Shown: positions 26,219 to 35,416 of the stretch, piece by piece
Layout of the letters: the number at the start of each line of letters is the position of its first letter
Position numbering within the stretch: position 1 is the first letter of the stretch
Source: Oscillospiraceae bacterium
GTDB lineage: Bacteria; Bacillota; Clostridia; Oscillospirales; Ruminococcaceae
Length of the DNA stretch: 57,359 nt
Assembly: GCA_017432285.1 (NCBI GenBank)
Contig: JAFRJM010000021.1
Location: 1-57,359 of the forward strand
Direction of reading: 5' to 3'
The notes under the pieces: generated by a model
The model's database searches: none
Seen by the model: only the letters and a program-made list of their open reading frames with translations
What the model was told of the DNA's origin: nothing
Translations under genes and position numbers: made by a program

Positions 26219-27799
26219 TCAAGCCTTTTTTGGTTTTACTACCCTGAAGAATGAATCAGTGAAATTGGAATATTCCTTATAATCTGCAAGCAATTTGCTG
26301 TCATGTCCATAGCGCATCTCGCACTGCCTGTCGAAGATCATCGTTCCGCCCTCACCGGCTTTAAACGGTTTCCATTCCGGTACATCGCCGCCGTTAGGAT
26401 CACCGCTCGTTGCAAAATTGATCCATGCCTGATGCATCTTCTGGCTGAGGCATACTGCATCCGGCTCGTTGAGCGCGTCAACATATTCTGTGTTGCCAAA
26501 TACCAGAGGCAAACAGATACCGTGATAAGCAGGCATACCGCCAAAATAATCAAGCTGATAAGTGATCAGATAGTTATATGCTGTAGCTCCGGCTTCTGTT
26601 TTGAGTTCAGCCCATTCAACCGTCCCGGACCGGGTCGAGATATCCAGGTTGTAGAGATCCATGAGATCTCTGCCGGGATATGTCTTCTCAAACAGAGCGA
26701 TCATCTCGTCCTTCTTGTCCCCGAAAAGCTCTTCCAACATCTCCTGGCGTTTTTCTGCGGGAGAAGTATAAGGAGTAAATGTCGGCGCATACAGTACTGT
26801 CTCGCAAAGCACAGAACCGCACATGACCGGGATCTTCTTTGATTCCTCTCGCAGGCCTACTTCGAATGGATTTCCTACATAATATTCATTACGCGTCGGA
26901 GCAATAGCTCTTCCCAGGCTCTTTCCCTGTTTTGTAAACTCGTCCAATGCTTTCAAATATGCTTCGCGGAGTTTTTCAAACGGTACCTTCTTGATCTCTT
27001 CGAATGTCTCTTTGGTAAGGCCAAGATTTGCTACCATTGCTGCGGCAAGTTCCTTGCTGGCTTTTGCACCAATGTCTTCAGCACCGCGGTTGACCATCAT
27101 GCCGCTCTGGAAGATCGCCTTATTATATAATCCATCCGCTGCAGGCATCTGCATAAGTGTTCGGATCTTCATTCCGCCACCGGACTGTCCGAACAGCGTC
27201 ACATTATCAGGATCTCCGCCGAACTTATCTATGTTCTTCCTGACCCATTTCAAAGCTTCAACGATATCTTCCATACCAGCGTTGCCGGAGTTCCAGTATT
27301 TCTCTCCGAAGTCTGACATATCCAGATATCCCAAGATATTAAGCCGGTGGTTGAAAGATACTACAACAAGATCTCCGTCCCTGCACAGGTTGGCTCCGTC
27401 ATAGCTCATCTGCTCTACGGAAGAACCAGTTGAGAATCCGCCGCCGTGTACCCACACCATAACAGGGCGTTTCCTGCCGGACTCAAGTTTTTTCGTCCAA
27501 ACATTGATGTACTGGCATTTTTCATCTTCAGGCCAGAACCTGTATCCGAACAACGGCTGCTGCGAAAGAGCGTTCATGCTGGTTACATCCGGTTTCTGCA
27601 CCGTTGGCGCTACCGGGCCGTATGTCACAGCTTCTACTACTCCATCCCAGTGTTCTATCGCCTTCGGATGTTCATAGCGCTCAGCTTCTGCATATGGAAT
27701 GCCGCGGAAATAGTACAGGTCATTCAAGAAACAGCCACGTACTTTACCGGCAGCCGTCATGACCTCTGTGCGCTCATCACAGTAAAATCTACGGTTCAT
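26219..27799 (-). CDS. Type-B carboxylesterase, trio member 2
   Basis: This is a 526-residue paralogue of its neighbours with the same layout: HGGGF near 118, GQSGGGMK around the nucleophile Ser206, acid Glu in GSVLCETVLY and base His in AYHGICLPLVF. The nucleophile loop has Met where most copies have Gly (SGGGM). It differs from member 1 mainly in residues 235-330, near the expected substrate pocket lid (for example DEFTKQGKSLGRAI). Start and ribosome-binding site (AAGGAGATATGAG) are clear. The gene probably shares one transcript with both flanking esterases. Confidence 0.94.
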   Translation of the reverse strand: MNRRFYCDERTEVMTAAGKVRGCFLNDLYYFRGIPYAEAERYEHPKAIEHWDGVVEAVTYGPVAPTVQKPDVTSMNALSQQPLFGYRFWPEDEKCQYINVWTKKLESGRKRPVMVWVHGGGFSTGSSVEQMSYDGANLCRDGDLVVVSFNHRLNILGYLDMSDFGEKYWNSGNAGMEDIVEALKWVRKNIDKFGGDPDNVTLFGQSGGGMKIRTLMQMPAADGLYNKAIFQSGMMVNRGAEDIGAKASKELAAAMVANLGLTKETFEEIKKVPFEKLREAYLKALDEFTKQGKSLGRAIAPTRNEYYVGNPFEVGLREESKKIPVMCGSVLCETVLYAPTFTPYTSPAEKRQEMLEELFGDKKDEMIALFEKTYPGRDLMDLYNLDISTRSGTVEWAELKTEAGATAYNYLITYQLDYFGGMPAYHGICLPLVFGNTEYVDALNEPDAVCLSQKMHQAWINFATSGDPNGGDVPEWKPFKAGEGGTMIFDRQCEMRYGHDSKLLADYKEYSNFTDSFFRVVKPKKA

Positions 27800-27815
27800 C
27801 TCATATCTCCTTATC

Positions 27816-29393
27816 TCAATCTTTCTTCAAAGTCCTTGAGAACAGATCGCTGAATCTGGATTTCTCCTCATATTTTGTGATCAGCTCACGGTCATAGTCA
27901 TAGCGCATCTCACACTGTCTGTCGAAGAGCATCGTTCCGCCTTTCCCAGGCTTATATGCTTCCCAGCAAGGCACATCACCGCCGTTAGGATCGCCCTTAG
28001 TAGCGAAATTGATCCATGCCTGATGCATCTTCTGGCTGAGACATACCGCATCCGGTTCATTGAGAGCGTCTACATACTCCGTGTTGCCGAATACCAGCGG
28101 CAGGCAGAGTCCGTGATATGCAGGAGTTCCTCCGAAATAATTCAACTGATAAGTGATCAGATAGTTCCATACAGGAGCCTCAAATTTGGATTTATTATCT
28201 GCAAATCCGATAGTACCTTTACGGGTGGAGATATCCAGGTTGTAAAGATCCATAATGTCACGTCCGGGATATGTCTTCTTGAAAAGTTCGATCATCTCAT
28301 CCCTGTTATCACCAAAGATCTCATCCAACATCTCCAAGCGTTTCTCTTCAGAAGCAGAATTGTACGGAGTAAAGGTTGGTGCATAAAGGACCGTCTCGCA
28401 GAGAACAGAACCTGCTATCGTCGGAATAGTCCCGGCATGCTCCCTGAAACCGACCTCATACGGGTTACCGACATAATACTCGTTGCGGACCGGGGCAAGG
28501 CCCATACCTAAACGCTGTCCTCCGGATGTAAGTTCATCAGCAGATTTCAGATATGCCGCACGAAGCTCATCGAAGGTGAACTTCTTAATATCTTCGATCG
28601 TATCTTTTGTCAGTCCGAGGTTCTTCACTATTGCTGCTGCCAAGGCGCGGTTAGCCTTTCTGCTGGCTTCCTCACCGCCCGCACTGTTCATAAGTCCGCT
28701 CTGGAAGATGACTTTGTTGTAAAGGCCGTCTGCAGCAGGCATCTGGAGCAGTGTGCGGATCTTGTGTCCGCCTCCGGACTGTCCGAACAGCGTGACGTTC
28801 TTCGGATCGCCGCCAAACTTCTCAATGTTCTTCTGGACCCACTTGAGAGCTTCCACGATGTCCATCATTCCGAGGTTTGCTGAGTTCCAGTATTTATCAC
28901 CGAACTCTGACAGATCCAGATAACCAAGGATATTGAGACGGTGGTTAAATGATACGACAACAAGGTCTCCGTCTCTGCAGAGATTGGCTCCGTCGTAACT
29001 CATCTGCTCTACTGATGAGCCCGTGCCATAGCCACCGCCATGTACCCATACCATGACCGGGCGTTTACGTCCAGGTTCCGGCTTTTTCGTCCATACGTTG
29101 ATATACTGACACTTCTCATCTTCCGGCCAGAATCTGTATCCGAACAGTGGCTGCTGAGAAAGAGCATTCCTGCCTCTTACAGCCGGTTTCTGCACTGTAG
29201 GAGCGACGGGACCATATGTTACAGCCTCAAGCACTCCATCCCAGTGCTCTACTGCCTTTGGCGCTTCGTATCTCTCTGCTTCCGCATATGGGATGCCGCG
29301 GAAATAATACAGATCGTTCAAGAAACAGCCACGGACTTTTCCTGCAGCTGTCATTACTTCTGTGCGCTCATCGCAATAAAATCTTCTGTTCAT
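27816..29393 (-). CDS. Type-B carboxylesterase, trio member 3 (promoter-proximal)
   Basis: The 525-residue product has WVHGGGYGTGSS, FGQSGGGHK (nucleophile Ser206), GSVLCETVLY and AYHGLCLPLVF. It is the first gene after the promoter at 29453-29481, with a roughly 50-base leader and AAAAGGAG ahead of the ATG. A one-residue insertion and several substitutions after residue 340 (NSASEEKRLEML) set it apart from the other two. No signal peptide or membrane segment is present. Confidence 0.94.
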   Translation of the reverse strand: MNRRFYCDERTEVMTAAGKVRGCFLNDLYYFRGIPYAEAERYEAPKAVEHWDGVLEAVTYGPVAPTVQKPAVRGRNALSQQPLFGYRFWPEDEKCQYINVWTKKPEPGRKRPVMVWVHGGGYGTGSSVEQMSYDGANLCRDGDLVVVSFNHRLNILGYLDLSEFGDKYWNSANLGMMDIVEALKWVQKNIEKFGGDPKNVTLFGQSGGGHKIRTLLQMPAADGLYNKVIFQSGLMNSAGGEEASRKANRALAAAIVKNLGLTKDTIEDIKKFTFDELRAAYLKSADELTSGGQRLGMGLAPVRNEYYVGNPYEVGFREHAGTIPTIAGSVLCETVLYAPTFTPYNSASEEKRLEMLDEIFGDNRDEMIELFKKTYPGRDIMDLYNLDISTRKGTIGFADNKSKFEAPVWNYLITYQLNYFGGTPAYHGLCLPLVFGNTEYVDALNEPDAVCLSQKMHQAWINFATKGDPNGGDVPCWEAYKPGKGGTMLFDRQCEMRYDYDRELITKYEEKSRFSDLFSRTLKKD

Positions 29394-29452
29394 TTTTTCT
29401 CCTTTTATAAGTCAAAGGTGTTTTAGAAATCGGTTTTACAAATGCTAATTTA

Positions 29453-29481
29453 AGTATATCTTGACTAGACAATCCGTTCAA
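29453..29481 (-). promoter_or_regulatory. Promoter of the esterase trio
   Basis: On the minus strand TTGAAC (29476-29481), 17 bases and TATACT (29453-29458). An inverted repeat ATATCTT / AAGATAT (21 bases apart) encloses the -35 box and touches the -10 box, a possible operator. The remainder of the gap (29394-29623) holds this leader and the terminator of the binding-protein gene. Confidence 0.6.
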
Positions 29482-29559
29482 TGAAGATATGTTGATAGTC
29501 ACTATAATTCGTTATGTTGAATAACTAAATACTATGGTAATTGCACAAAACGACGAACC

Positions 29560-29588
29560 AAAAAAGAGGAAGGCCGATGGCCTTCCTC
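29560..29588 (-). terminator. Intrinsic terminator after the binding-protein gene
   Basis: GAGGAAGGCC pairs with GGCCTTCCTC around a three-base loop and is followed on the minus strand by TTTTTT. It isolates the binding-protein gene from the esterase trio. Confidence 0.88.
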
Positions 29589-29623
29589 ACTTGAAATTTT
29601 AGAGCAATTACTTATGTCAAAGA

Positions 29624-30649
29624 TTAATCAAGGAACTCTGCATATTCGTCAATGTTCTTCTCGGTGACAAGCTTCATCTCATAGTAATTGATCTTGTCAT
29701 AGCCAGCCGGCGTGTCTTTTCCGAGTATAGCCGCATGGCAGCATGTGATCATTCCGAGCGGTACGCGGTCTTTCAGTCCGAGGTCGATAGTTCCACGATA
29801 GATACCCTCGCCCTTCTTGGCTGTATAGATAAGGTTAAGAGCGATGTCGGTAGCGTCTGTTGAGAAAACACCATACTGGCTGATGTCCTTGCCTGCTCCT
29901 TTAAGGTCTGCATACCAAGCCTCAGCGATCTCAACGACCATTCCATCTGCAAGTGATGCACAGATCTGGATATCAGGCCTTGCGGAAAGCATGTTGTAGA
30001 AGCAGTCTACGAACGGCATCGTTGCCGGAACACGATAGATATCCGCACGAGGGCAGTTGTCTCTGAAGCCATCCTCGATACCGTTAGAACGGTTAGTTGC
30101 AGATTCATTGACTTCAACGCCCATCATACCATAGACGATTTTTTCTGTTTTAACGTTCTCGTTTGCCCACTCTGCTGCCATCTTTCCGATAGCATAGCCA
30201 AGATCATAATATGAGCAAAGGAATGAGTAGTCTGCATATTCACAATACTCATCATAGGACACGATAGCGACACCCTTCTCTTTCAGGTCAGCGACCATCG
30301 AAGCCATACCGGTTGGGTCGTTGTTCATAAATATGATACCGTCTGCTCCTGCAGCCACCATGTTCTCCAGGTTATTCATGGTACGGCCAGTATCATTCTC
30401 ATCCTGAGAAGTCAGGATCTTGATATTGTGTTCTTCACCGTATTTGTAGAACACGTCTACCATAAACGACATAGTCTCATTGGTGAGGTTGTTGCAGTTG
30501 AAACCAATGATCAGTTGTTTTTCCGGTTCCGGTGCAGGCTCATCACCACCAGACGGTGTAGGTGTCGGTTCAGGTGTTGAACTTTCGCCACAAGCTGCAA
30601 AAGAAAATGCAAGGACCAGCAGCATCAGTATCGCAAGGATCTTTTTCAT
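29624..30649 (-). CDS. Sugar ABC transporter substrate-binding lipoprotein (RbsB-like), orphan copy 2
   Basis: The 341-residue protein starts with MKKILAILMLL and the lipobox SFAACG, so it is anchored outside the cell. A short Pro/Glu/Gly linker leads into a periplasmic-binding fold of the ribose/galactose (Peripla_BP_4) type: LIIGFNCNNLTNETMSF, NLENMVAAGADGIIF, VSYDEYCEYADYSF. The ATG at 30649 is clear from AAGAGGAGG; longer reading frames have no such site. No ATPase or permease gene is adjacent, so it probably feeds the importer at the right end. It closely resembles the next gene upstream. Confidence 0.93.
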   Translation of the reverse strand: MKKILAILMLLVLAFSFAACGESSTPEPTPTPSGGDEPAPEPEKQLIIGFNCNNLTNETMSFMVDVFYKYGEEHNIKILTSQDENDTGRTMNNLENMVAAGADGIIFMNNDPTGMASMVADLKEKGVAIVSYDEYCEYADYSFLCSYYDLGYAIGKMAAEWANENVKTEKIVYGMMGVEVNESATNRSNGIEDGFRDNCPRADIYRVPATMPFVDCFYNMLSARPDIQICASLADGMVVEIAEAWYADLKGAGKDISQYGVFSTDATDIALNLIYTAKKGEGIYRGTIDLGLKDRVPLGMITCCHAAILGKDTPAGYDKINYYEMKLVTEKNIDEYAEFLD

Positions 30650-30681
30650 TTTTTTCCTCCTCTTCTTAAATGTATTATTGT

Positions 30682-30709
30682 TTGTGCGCACCTGATATGA
30701 TGCGCAAGA
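30682..30709. promoter_or_regulatory. Inverted repeat upstream of binding-protein copy 2
   Basis: TTGTGCGCA and TGCGCAAGA form an imperfect inverted repeat spaced by ten bases about 33 bases upstream of the start codon. It is a plausible operator for a sugar-responsive regulator. No good promoter was identified with certainty in this 165-base gap. Confidence 0.35.
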
Positions 30710-30760
30710 ATGAAACATTTGGGAAAACAAAATTACTTTTTTTATAAACTATTCTAATGA

Positions 30761-30798
30761 AAAAGAGTAAGGTGGCTCTTATTAAGACCCACCTTACT
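30761..30798 (-). terminator. Intrinsic terminator between the two binding-protein genes
   Basis: On the minus strand AGTAAGGTGG pairs with CCACCTTACT and is followed by CTTTTT. The two binding-protein genes are therefore separate transcription units. Confidence 0.85.
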
Positions 30799-30814
30799 TT
30801 TAAACTAAGATAAA

Positions 30815-31840
30815 TTAATCGAAGAATGTTGAATACTCGTCAATGTTCTCTTCTGTGACATACTTGAACTCATAGTAGTTCGTTGTGCCATATCCTGCAG
30901 GAGGATCCTGTCCGAGAATTCCTGCGTGGCAGCACTGAATCATGCCGAGCGGTACTCTGTCTTTCAGTCCGAGGTCGATCGTTCCTCTGTAAATGCCCTT
31001 GCCGTCTTTTGCATTTTTAATAAGGTTAAGAGCGATATCTGTAGCGTCTGTTGCAAATACGCCGTACTGGCTAATATCCTTACCAGCACCAACAAGGTCA
31101 GCATACCATGCCTCAGAAACGCCGGTAACCATTGCGTCTGCCAAAGATGCGCAGATCTTCATCTCCGGTCTTGCAGAAAGCATGTTGTTCCAGCAGTCAA
31201 CCTGGTCGCCGTTGAACGGGCTGCGGAAAACTTCACCGCGTGAGCAGTTATCGAGGAAGCCATCCTGGATTCCGTCTGAACGGTTAACAGCTGCTTCAAC
31301 GATCTCAACAGACATAAGACCGCAAACGATCTTCTCATCCGGGATGTGTTCATCTGCCCACTTGCCGGCCATGCTACCAATTGCATAGCCCAGATCATAG
31401 AATGAGCAGAGGAATGAATAGTTAGCAGCTTCGACATACTCATCGTAAGAAACGACAGTGATGCCTTTGTCTACCAGTTCCTGAATTGTAGGTGTCATAC
31501 CTACGGGGTCATTGATACGAACGATAATACCATTAACACCGGCAGAAACGAAGTTCTCTAGGTTATTGATTGTAACAGCAGTATCATTGTTATCCTCAGC
31601 AGTGAGGAACTTGATATTGTTCTGATTGCAATAATCCCTCATGACATCTACCATGAATGACATTGTCTCATTGGTCAGACCGTTGGTGTTAAAACCAATG
31701 CACAACTGTTTTGTTGGTTCCGGTGCCGGCTCATCTCCACCAGACGGTGCAGGTGTCGGTTCGGGTGTTGAACTTCCGCCGCAGGCTGCGAACGAAAAAG
31801 CCAATACCAACAGCATGATTAAAGCTAAAATCTTCTTCAT
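30815..31840 (-). CDS. Sugar ABC transporter substrate-binding lipoprotein (RbsB-like), orphan copy 1
   Basis: This is a 341-residue lipoprotein (MKKILALIMLL, lipobox SFAACG) of the same type and length as the next copy downstream. The C-terminal GTIDLGLKDRVPLGMIQCCHAGILG is nearly shared with that copy. Residues likely to line the sugar pocket differ in places (NGIIVRINDP versus DGIIFMNNDP), suggesting related but not identical ligands. It has its own promoter (31932-31960) and terminator and no adjacent transporter core. Confidence 0.93.
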   Translation of the reverse strand: MKKILALIMLLVLAFSFAACGGSSTPEPTPAPSGGDEPAPEPTKQLCIGFNTNGLTNETMSFMVDVMRDYCNQNNIKFLTAEDNNDTAVTINNLENFVSAGVNGIIVRINDPVGMTPTIQELVDKGITVVSYDEYVEAANYSFLCSFYDLGYAIGSMAGKWADEHIPDEKIVCGLMSVEIVEAAVNRSDGIQDGFLDNCSRGEVFRSPFNGDQVDCWNNMLSARPEMKICASLADAMVTGVSEAWYADLVGAGKDISQYGVFATDATDIALNLIKNAKDGKGIYRGTIDLGLKDRVPLGMIQCCHAGILGQDPPAGYGTTNYYEFKYVTEENIDEYSTFFD

Positions 31841-31931
31841 CCGTTTTCTCCAATCCTTTACATTTTCTTAGTCTGTCAAGACAGTTAATTTATAGCGTTT
31901 TATAAATATCCTTTATTAAACGCTCTCTTTG

Positions 31932-31960
31932 AGTATATCCGCTTTTTTCAGTGTCCACAA
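31932..31960 (-). promoter_or_regulatory. Promoter of binding-protein copy 1
   Basis: On the minus strand TTGTGG (31955-31960), 17 bases and TATACT (31932-31937). The roughly 85-base leader contains a small stem AGCGTTT/AAACGCT and a CTGTC/GACAG hairpin. The rest of the 31841-32091 gap is AT-rich with no recognised element. Confidence 0.6.
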
Positions 31961-32091
31961 GCATAACACTATGCACAATGAACAATTTTATTCAAATTGT
32001 AATTATTATTATGTATCCATTGTACATGTTGCATATCTGAATAAACAAATGTTAGTCAGTATGAATAAAGGCCCAATCGATCATATAACGG

Positions 32092-33672
32092 TCAAACATT
32101 GCCAAAAGCAACCTCGCGACCAGAACTACGGTAATCGCTTACCAGTTTTGTTTCAGCGTCAAATACCATCGTGTAGTAGTTCTTTTCATCAAATGGTTTC
32201 CACACCCCTGTCTGCGCACAACTGGGGTCACCTGTCCTTGCAAATGCAGCCCATGCAGCCCCACATGTGTCTGAACATCTCATAGCATCAACATATGTAT
32301 CAGCTGTCCAGATACCGGACGCATATGCGCCGTTGTCAAAGAAAAACGGAACATCGACTCCATGTATGGCTTTCATTGACGGATATGGCCCCTCAAAAGC
32401 AAACACATAGTTAAAGAACGGCGCTGCGCCGACTTTTGCGCGTGCACGATATCTTAATATGTTCTGCTTGAGCATACGCTGGTCATTATTAAATGCACAA
32501 TAAACGTCAGTCGGATCTGCATCATCGCCAAGCATATTCTTGTAGATCTCATAGATCTTCTTCGTCTGCTCTTCCGTATATCCTTCTTTCGCCATCTCCT
32601 TTAACGTATCAGCTGGCGTAAAGTCATACATCCTCTGATCGAAGAGAGCCCACAAACGGGCGTCATCCTTGGTATATCCGTTAATGATCGCTATATCTTT
32701 GCTGTATTCGGAGCCTTCCGCTCCGTCAAACGGGTTATAAACCACGTGCTTCCCGTCTCGAACAGACGGGAATGTCATGTACGTCCCAAGCGTTCTGGTC
32801 TTATTGATAGCTCGAAGCGTCTTAATAAGGTCTTCCGGGGTTATCTTTTGCAGCTCGTCCACATGTTCCGCGTCAATTCCGAGATAATCCATGAACTCCT
32901 TCGTGTTGTTTATTCCCGTTTGCGGATCACTCAGAAGGAATCCGCCGGATTGGACTATAGCTTTCTGGAACAGTCCTTTTGCCGCAGGCATACCCATCAG
33001 CGCACAGACCTTTCCGCCGCCGCCGGACTGTCCGAAGATAGTAACATTCCCCGGGTCTCCTCCGAATGCTTCAATATTGTCATGTATCCACTGCAGAGCA
33101 GCTACCATGTCCTGATGTCCAAGATTGATTGAATCCTTATATTTCTCACCGAATTGCGTGAGATTGATGTATCCGAATATAGTAAGGCGGTGTCCTACCG
33201 TAATGAGAATTACATCCTGTTTCTTGGCAAGATTATAGCCATCATGCCAATCTGCTTCTGCCGCGCCTGCGCAGTCGCCTCCTCCATGGAACCATACCAT
33301 GACAGGACGTTTCTTACCGTCTTCCACACCCTGAGTCCAGATGTTGAGTGCGAGACAGTCTTCTGTCTGTTTGCCGACACCCATCTCACTGCTGCGCTGC
33401 ATAAGTTTCTGCTGATCCCTGTACAGTTTTGTGCTGGTGATATCTGAGTCCTCCATACGTGGAGTGTCATGCTGCCAACTCTTAGCGACATATTCCTGAG
33501 CCAGCTTCTCGCCTTCCCACGGAATAAGAGGCTTTGGGGGCATGAATCTGTTTTCGCCGGAAGTGTCCTGAGCGTAGTGTACACCCAAAAAACGGTAGAC
33601 ACCATCAATGCATGTTCCCCTCAGTTTGCCGGCTTTAGTCGTAACGACAGGTTCTTTTTCTTTTATGATCAT
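32092..33672 (-). CDS. Type-B carboxylesterase, pair member 1 (downstream)
   Basis: The 526-residue protein belongs to a second subgroup starting MIIKEKEPVV. It has the classical TEDCLALNIW signature and WFHGGGDCAGAA. The nucleophile is Ser in FGQSGGGGK (about 216), the acid is an Asp in NGYTKDDARLW rather than Glu, and the base is His in AIHGVDVPFFF. The N-terminal part carries an insertion (residues 35-95) missing from group A. No signal peptide. A 14-bp hairpin separates it from its close paralogue upstream. Confidence 0.93.
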   Translation of the reverse strand: MIIKEKEPVVTTKAGKLRGTCIDGVYRFLGVHYAQDTSGENRFMPPKPLIPWEGEKLAQEYVAKSWQHDTPRMEDSDITSTKLYRDQQKLMQRSSEMGVGKQTEDCLALNIWTQGVEDGKKRPVMVWFHGGGDCAGAAEADWHDGYNLAKKQDVILITVGHRLTIFGYINLTQFGEKYKDSINLGHQDMVAALQWIHDNIEAFGGDPGNVTIFGQSGGGGKVCALMGMPAAKGLFQKAIVQSGGFLLSDPQTGINNTKEFMDYLGIDAEHVDELQKITPEDLIKTLRAINKTRTLGTYMTFPSVRDGKHVVYNPFDGAEGSEYSKDIAIINGYTKDDARLWALFDQRMYDFTPADTLKEMAKEGYTEEQTKKIYEIYKNMLGDDADPTDVYCAFNNDQRMLKQNILRYRARAKVGAAPFFNYVFAFEGPYPSMKAIHGVDVPFFFDNGAYASGIWTADTYVDAMRCSDTCGAAWAAFARTGDPSCAQTGVWKPFDEKNYYTMVFDAETKLVSDYRSSGREVAFGNV

Positions 33673-33703
33673 CTCTCAAATACCTCATAACTGTTTCTCG
33701 CTC

Positions 33704-33734
33704 ATGCACAGGGCAAGGTACTTGCCCTGTGCAT
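33704..33734. other. Perfect 14-bp hairpin between paired esterase genes
   Basis: ATGCACAGGGCAAG pairs with its exact complement across a three-base loop. No T-run follows on the minus strand, so it is not a standard terminator in the gene direction. It may slow decay of the upstream mRNA or be a processing site. Confidence 0.6.
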
Positions 33735-33742
33735 CTTGTGCT

Positions 33743-35344
33743 TTAGAACGAAGAAGGAAGTGTGTCCATGCCCTCAAATATCAGTTTGCGTGCTTCACTG
33801 TGGTAGTCGCTTACAAGTCTGCTTTCAGCATCAAAGAACATGGTGTAATAATTCTTCTCATCAAAGGGCTTCCATACACCGATCTGCGCGCAGCTCGGAT
33901 CACCTGTTCTTGCGAATGCTGCCCATGCTGCGCCTGCCGCGTCAGAGAGTTTCATTGCATCAACATAGGTATCAGCTGTCCAGATTCCGGTAGCATACTG
34001 CCCGTTATCGAAGAAGAACGGCACATCAACGCCGTGGATAGCTTTCATCGTCGGATACGGTCCCTCAAAGCCAAACAGATAGTGATAATACGGAGCTGCT
34101 CCAACCTTCGCTCGTGCGCGCGCTCTTTCGATATTGCTTCCGAGCTGATTGTGGTCACAGAGGAATTCGAGGAATATATCTTCAGGTTTTGCATCTTCGC
34201 CGAGCATCCCCTTATACAGTTCGTAGATCTTCTCCGCCTTCTCCTCGGTGTATTTCATATCTACGATGCGTTTCTTTGCCTCTTCCTCATTGATCCCATA
34301 CATTGACTGATCAAAGAGAGACCACAGACGTCCGTCATCCTTAGTGTTACCGTTGATCATATAAATATCTTTGCTGTATTCAGATCCTTCGGCACCGTCA
34401 AATGCGTTATATACAAAATGCTTGCCGTCAAGCACAGACGGGAATGCCATGTATGTGCCGAGAGTCCTTGTCTTGTTTATATCACGGATAGCCTGGATTA
34501 GAGCCTGCGGAGGAAGTTTCTGCAGGTCATCGACATGGTCTGCATCGATGCCAAGAAAGTCCATGAATTCTCTTGTCATATCTGCTCCGACTTTTGGGTC
34601 AGCCGCAAGGAATCCGCCGGACTGAACGATGGCTTTCTGGAACAGACCTTTGGCTGCAGGCATACCCATAAGAGCAACAACTTTTCCGCCGCCGCCTGAC
34701 TGCCCAAATATAGTAACGTTTCCCGGGTCTCCGCCGAACGCTTCGATGTTGTCATGGATCCACTGCAGTGCAGCGACCATATCCTGGTGTCCGAGGTTCA
34801 CTGAATCTTTATACTTCTCGCCAAACTCAGTGAGGTTGATGTATCCGAATACTGCAAGACGGTGTCCTACAGTGATCAGAATGACATCCTGTTTCTTTGC
34901 AAGATTGTATCCGTCATGCCAATCAGCTTCTGCAGCTCCTGCGAAGTCTCCGCCGCCATGGAACCACACAAGTACAGGACGCATCTTTCCATCGTTGACG
35001 CCCTGGGTCCAGATATTGAGAGCCAGACAGTCTTCTGTCTGCTTGCCCATTCCCATCTCACTGCTGCGTTCCATCAGTTTCTGCTGATCCCTGAACAGAG
35101 GCGTGCTTGTGATGTCATCATCCTCCATACGCGGATGGTCATGCTGCCAGCACTTTGCAACGTATTCCTGAGCCAGTTTTTCGCCTTCCCATGGGATAAG
35201 CGGTCTCGGAGGCATGAATCTGTTTTCACCGGAAGTATCCTGTGCATAATGAACACCCAGAAAACGGTATACCCCGTCGATATACGTACCTCTGAGTTTG
35301 CCAGCCTTAGTCATGACTACAGGTTCTTTTTCTTTTACGATCAT
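33743..35344 (-). CDS. Type-B carboxylesterase, pair member 2 (upstream)
   Basis: At 533 residues this is the close partner of the preceding entry: MIVKEKEPVV start, WFHGGGDFAGAA, Ser216 in FGQSGGGGK, Asp337 in GNTKDDGRLW and His437 in AIHGVDVPFFF. Its C-terminus is eight residues longer. Sequence differences from its partner are again concentrated in the central third (245-400). A GGAGG-type site precedes the ATG. It follows the ferredoxin-reductase-like gene after a GC-rich hairpin. Confidence 0.93.
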   Translation of the reverse strand: MIVKEKEPVVMTKAGKLRGTYIDGVYRFLGVHYAQDTSGENRFMPPRPLIPWEGEKLAQEYVAKCWQHDHPRMEDDDITSTPLFRDQQKLMERSSEMGMGKQTEDCLALNIWTQGVNDGKMRPVLVWFHGGGDFAGAAEADWHDGYNLAKKQDVILITVGHRLAVFGYINLTEFGEKYKDSVNLGHQDMVAALQWIHDNIEAFGGDPGNVTIFGQSGGGGKVVALMGMPAAKGLFQKAIVQSGGFLAADPKVGADMTREFMDFLGIDADHVDDLQKLPPQALIQAIRDINKTRTLGTYMAFPSVLDGKHFVYNAFDGAEGSEYSKDIYMINGNTKDDGRLWSLFDQSMYGINEEEAKKRIVDMKYTEEKAEKIYELYKGMLGEDAKPEDIFLEFLCDHNQLGSNIERARARAKVGAAPYYHYLFGFEGPYPTMKAIHGVDVPFFFDNGQYATGIWTADTYVDAMKLSDAAGAAWAAFARTGDPSCAQIGVWKPFDEKNYYTMFFDAESRLVSDYHSEARKLIFEGMDTLPSSF

Positions 35345-35377
35345 TTGTTTTCCTCCAGAATGATTGTTTAAGCATAA

Positions 35378-35403
35378 GGGGCGGCCAAACCATATGCCGC
35401 CCC
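35378..35403. other. GC-rich hairpin after the reductase gene
   Basis: GGGGCGGC pairs with GCCGCCCC around a ten-base loop. Only a weak T-rich tail (TTATG) follows on the minus strand, so termination would be partial. Confidence 0.5.
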
Positions 35404-35416
35404 ATTTAAAGAAATA

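Larger units (their letters stand above)
24609..29393 (-). repeat. Tandem array of three esterase paralogues (trio)
   Basis: Three genes of about 1.58 kb lie head to tail with gaps of 26 and 16 bases. They share an N-terminal block MNRRFYCDERTEVMTAAGKV and long conserved stretches up to the HGGG and GQSGGGG motifs. Divergence is concentrated in the middle third. The array behaves as a direct repeat at DNA level and may recombine. Confidence 0.9.
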
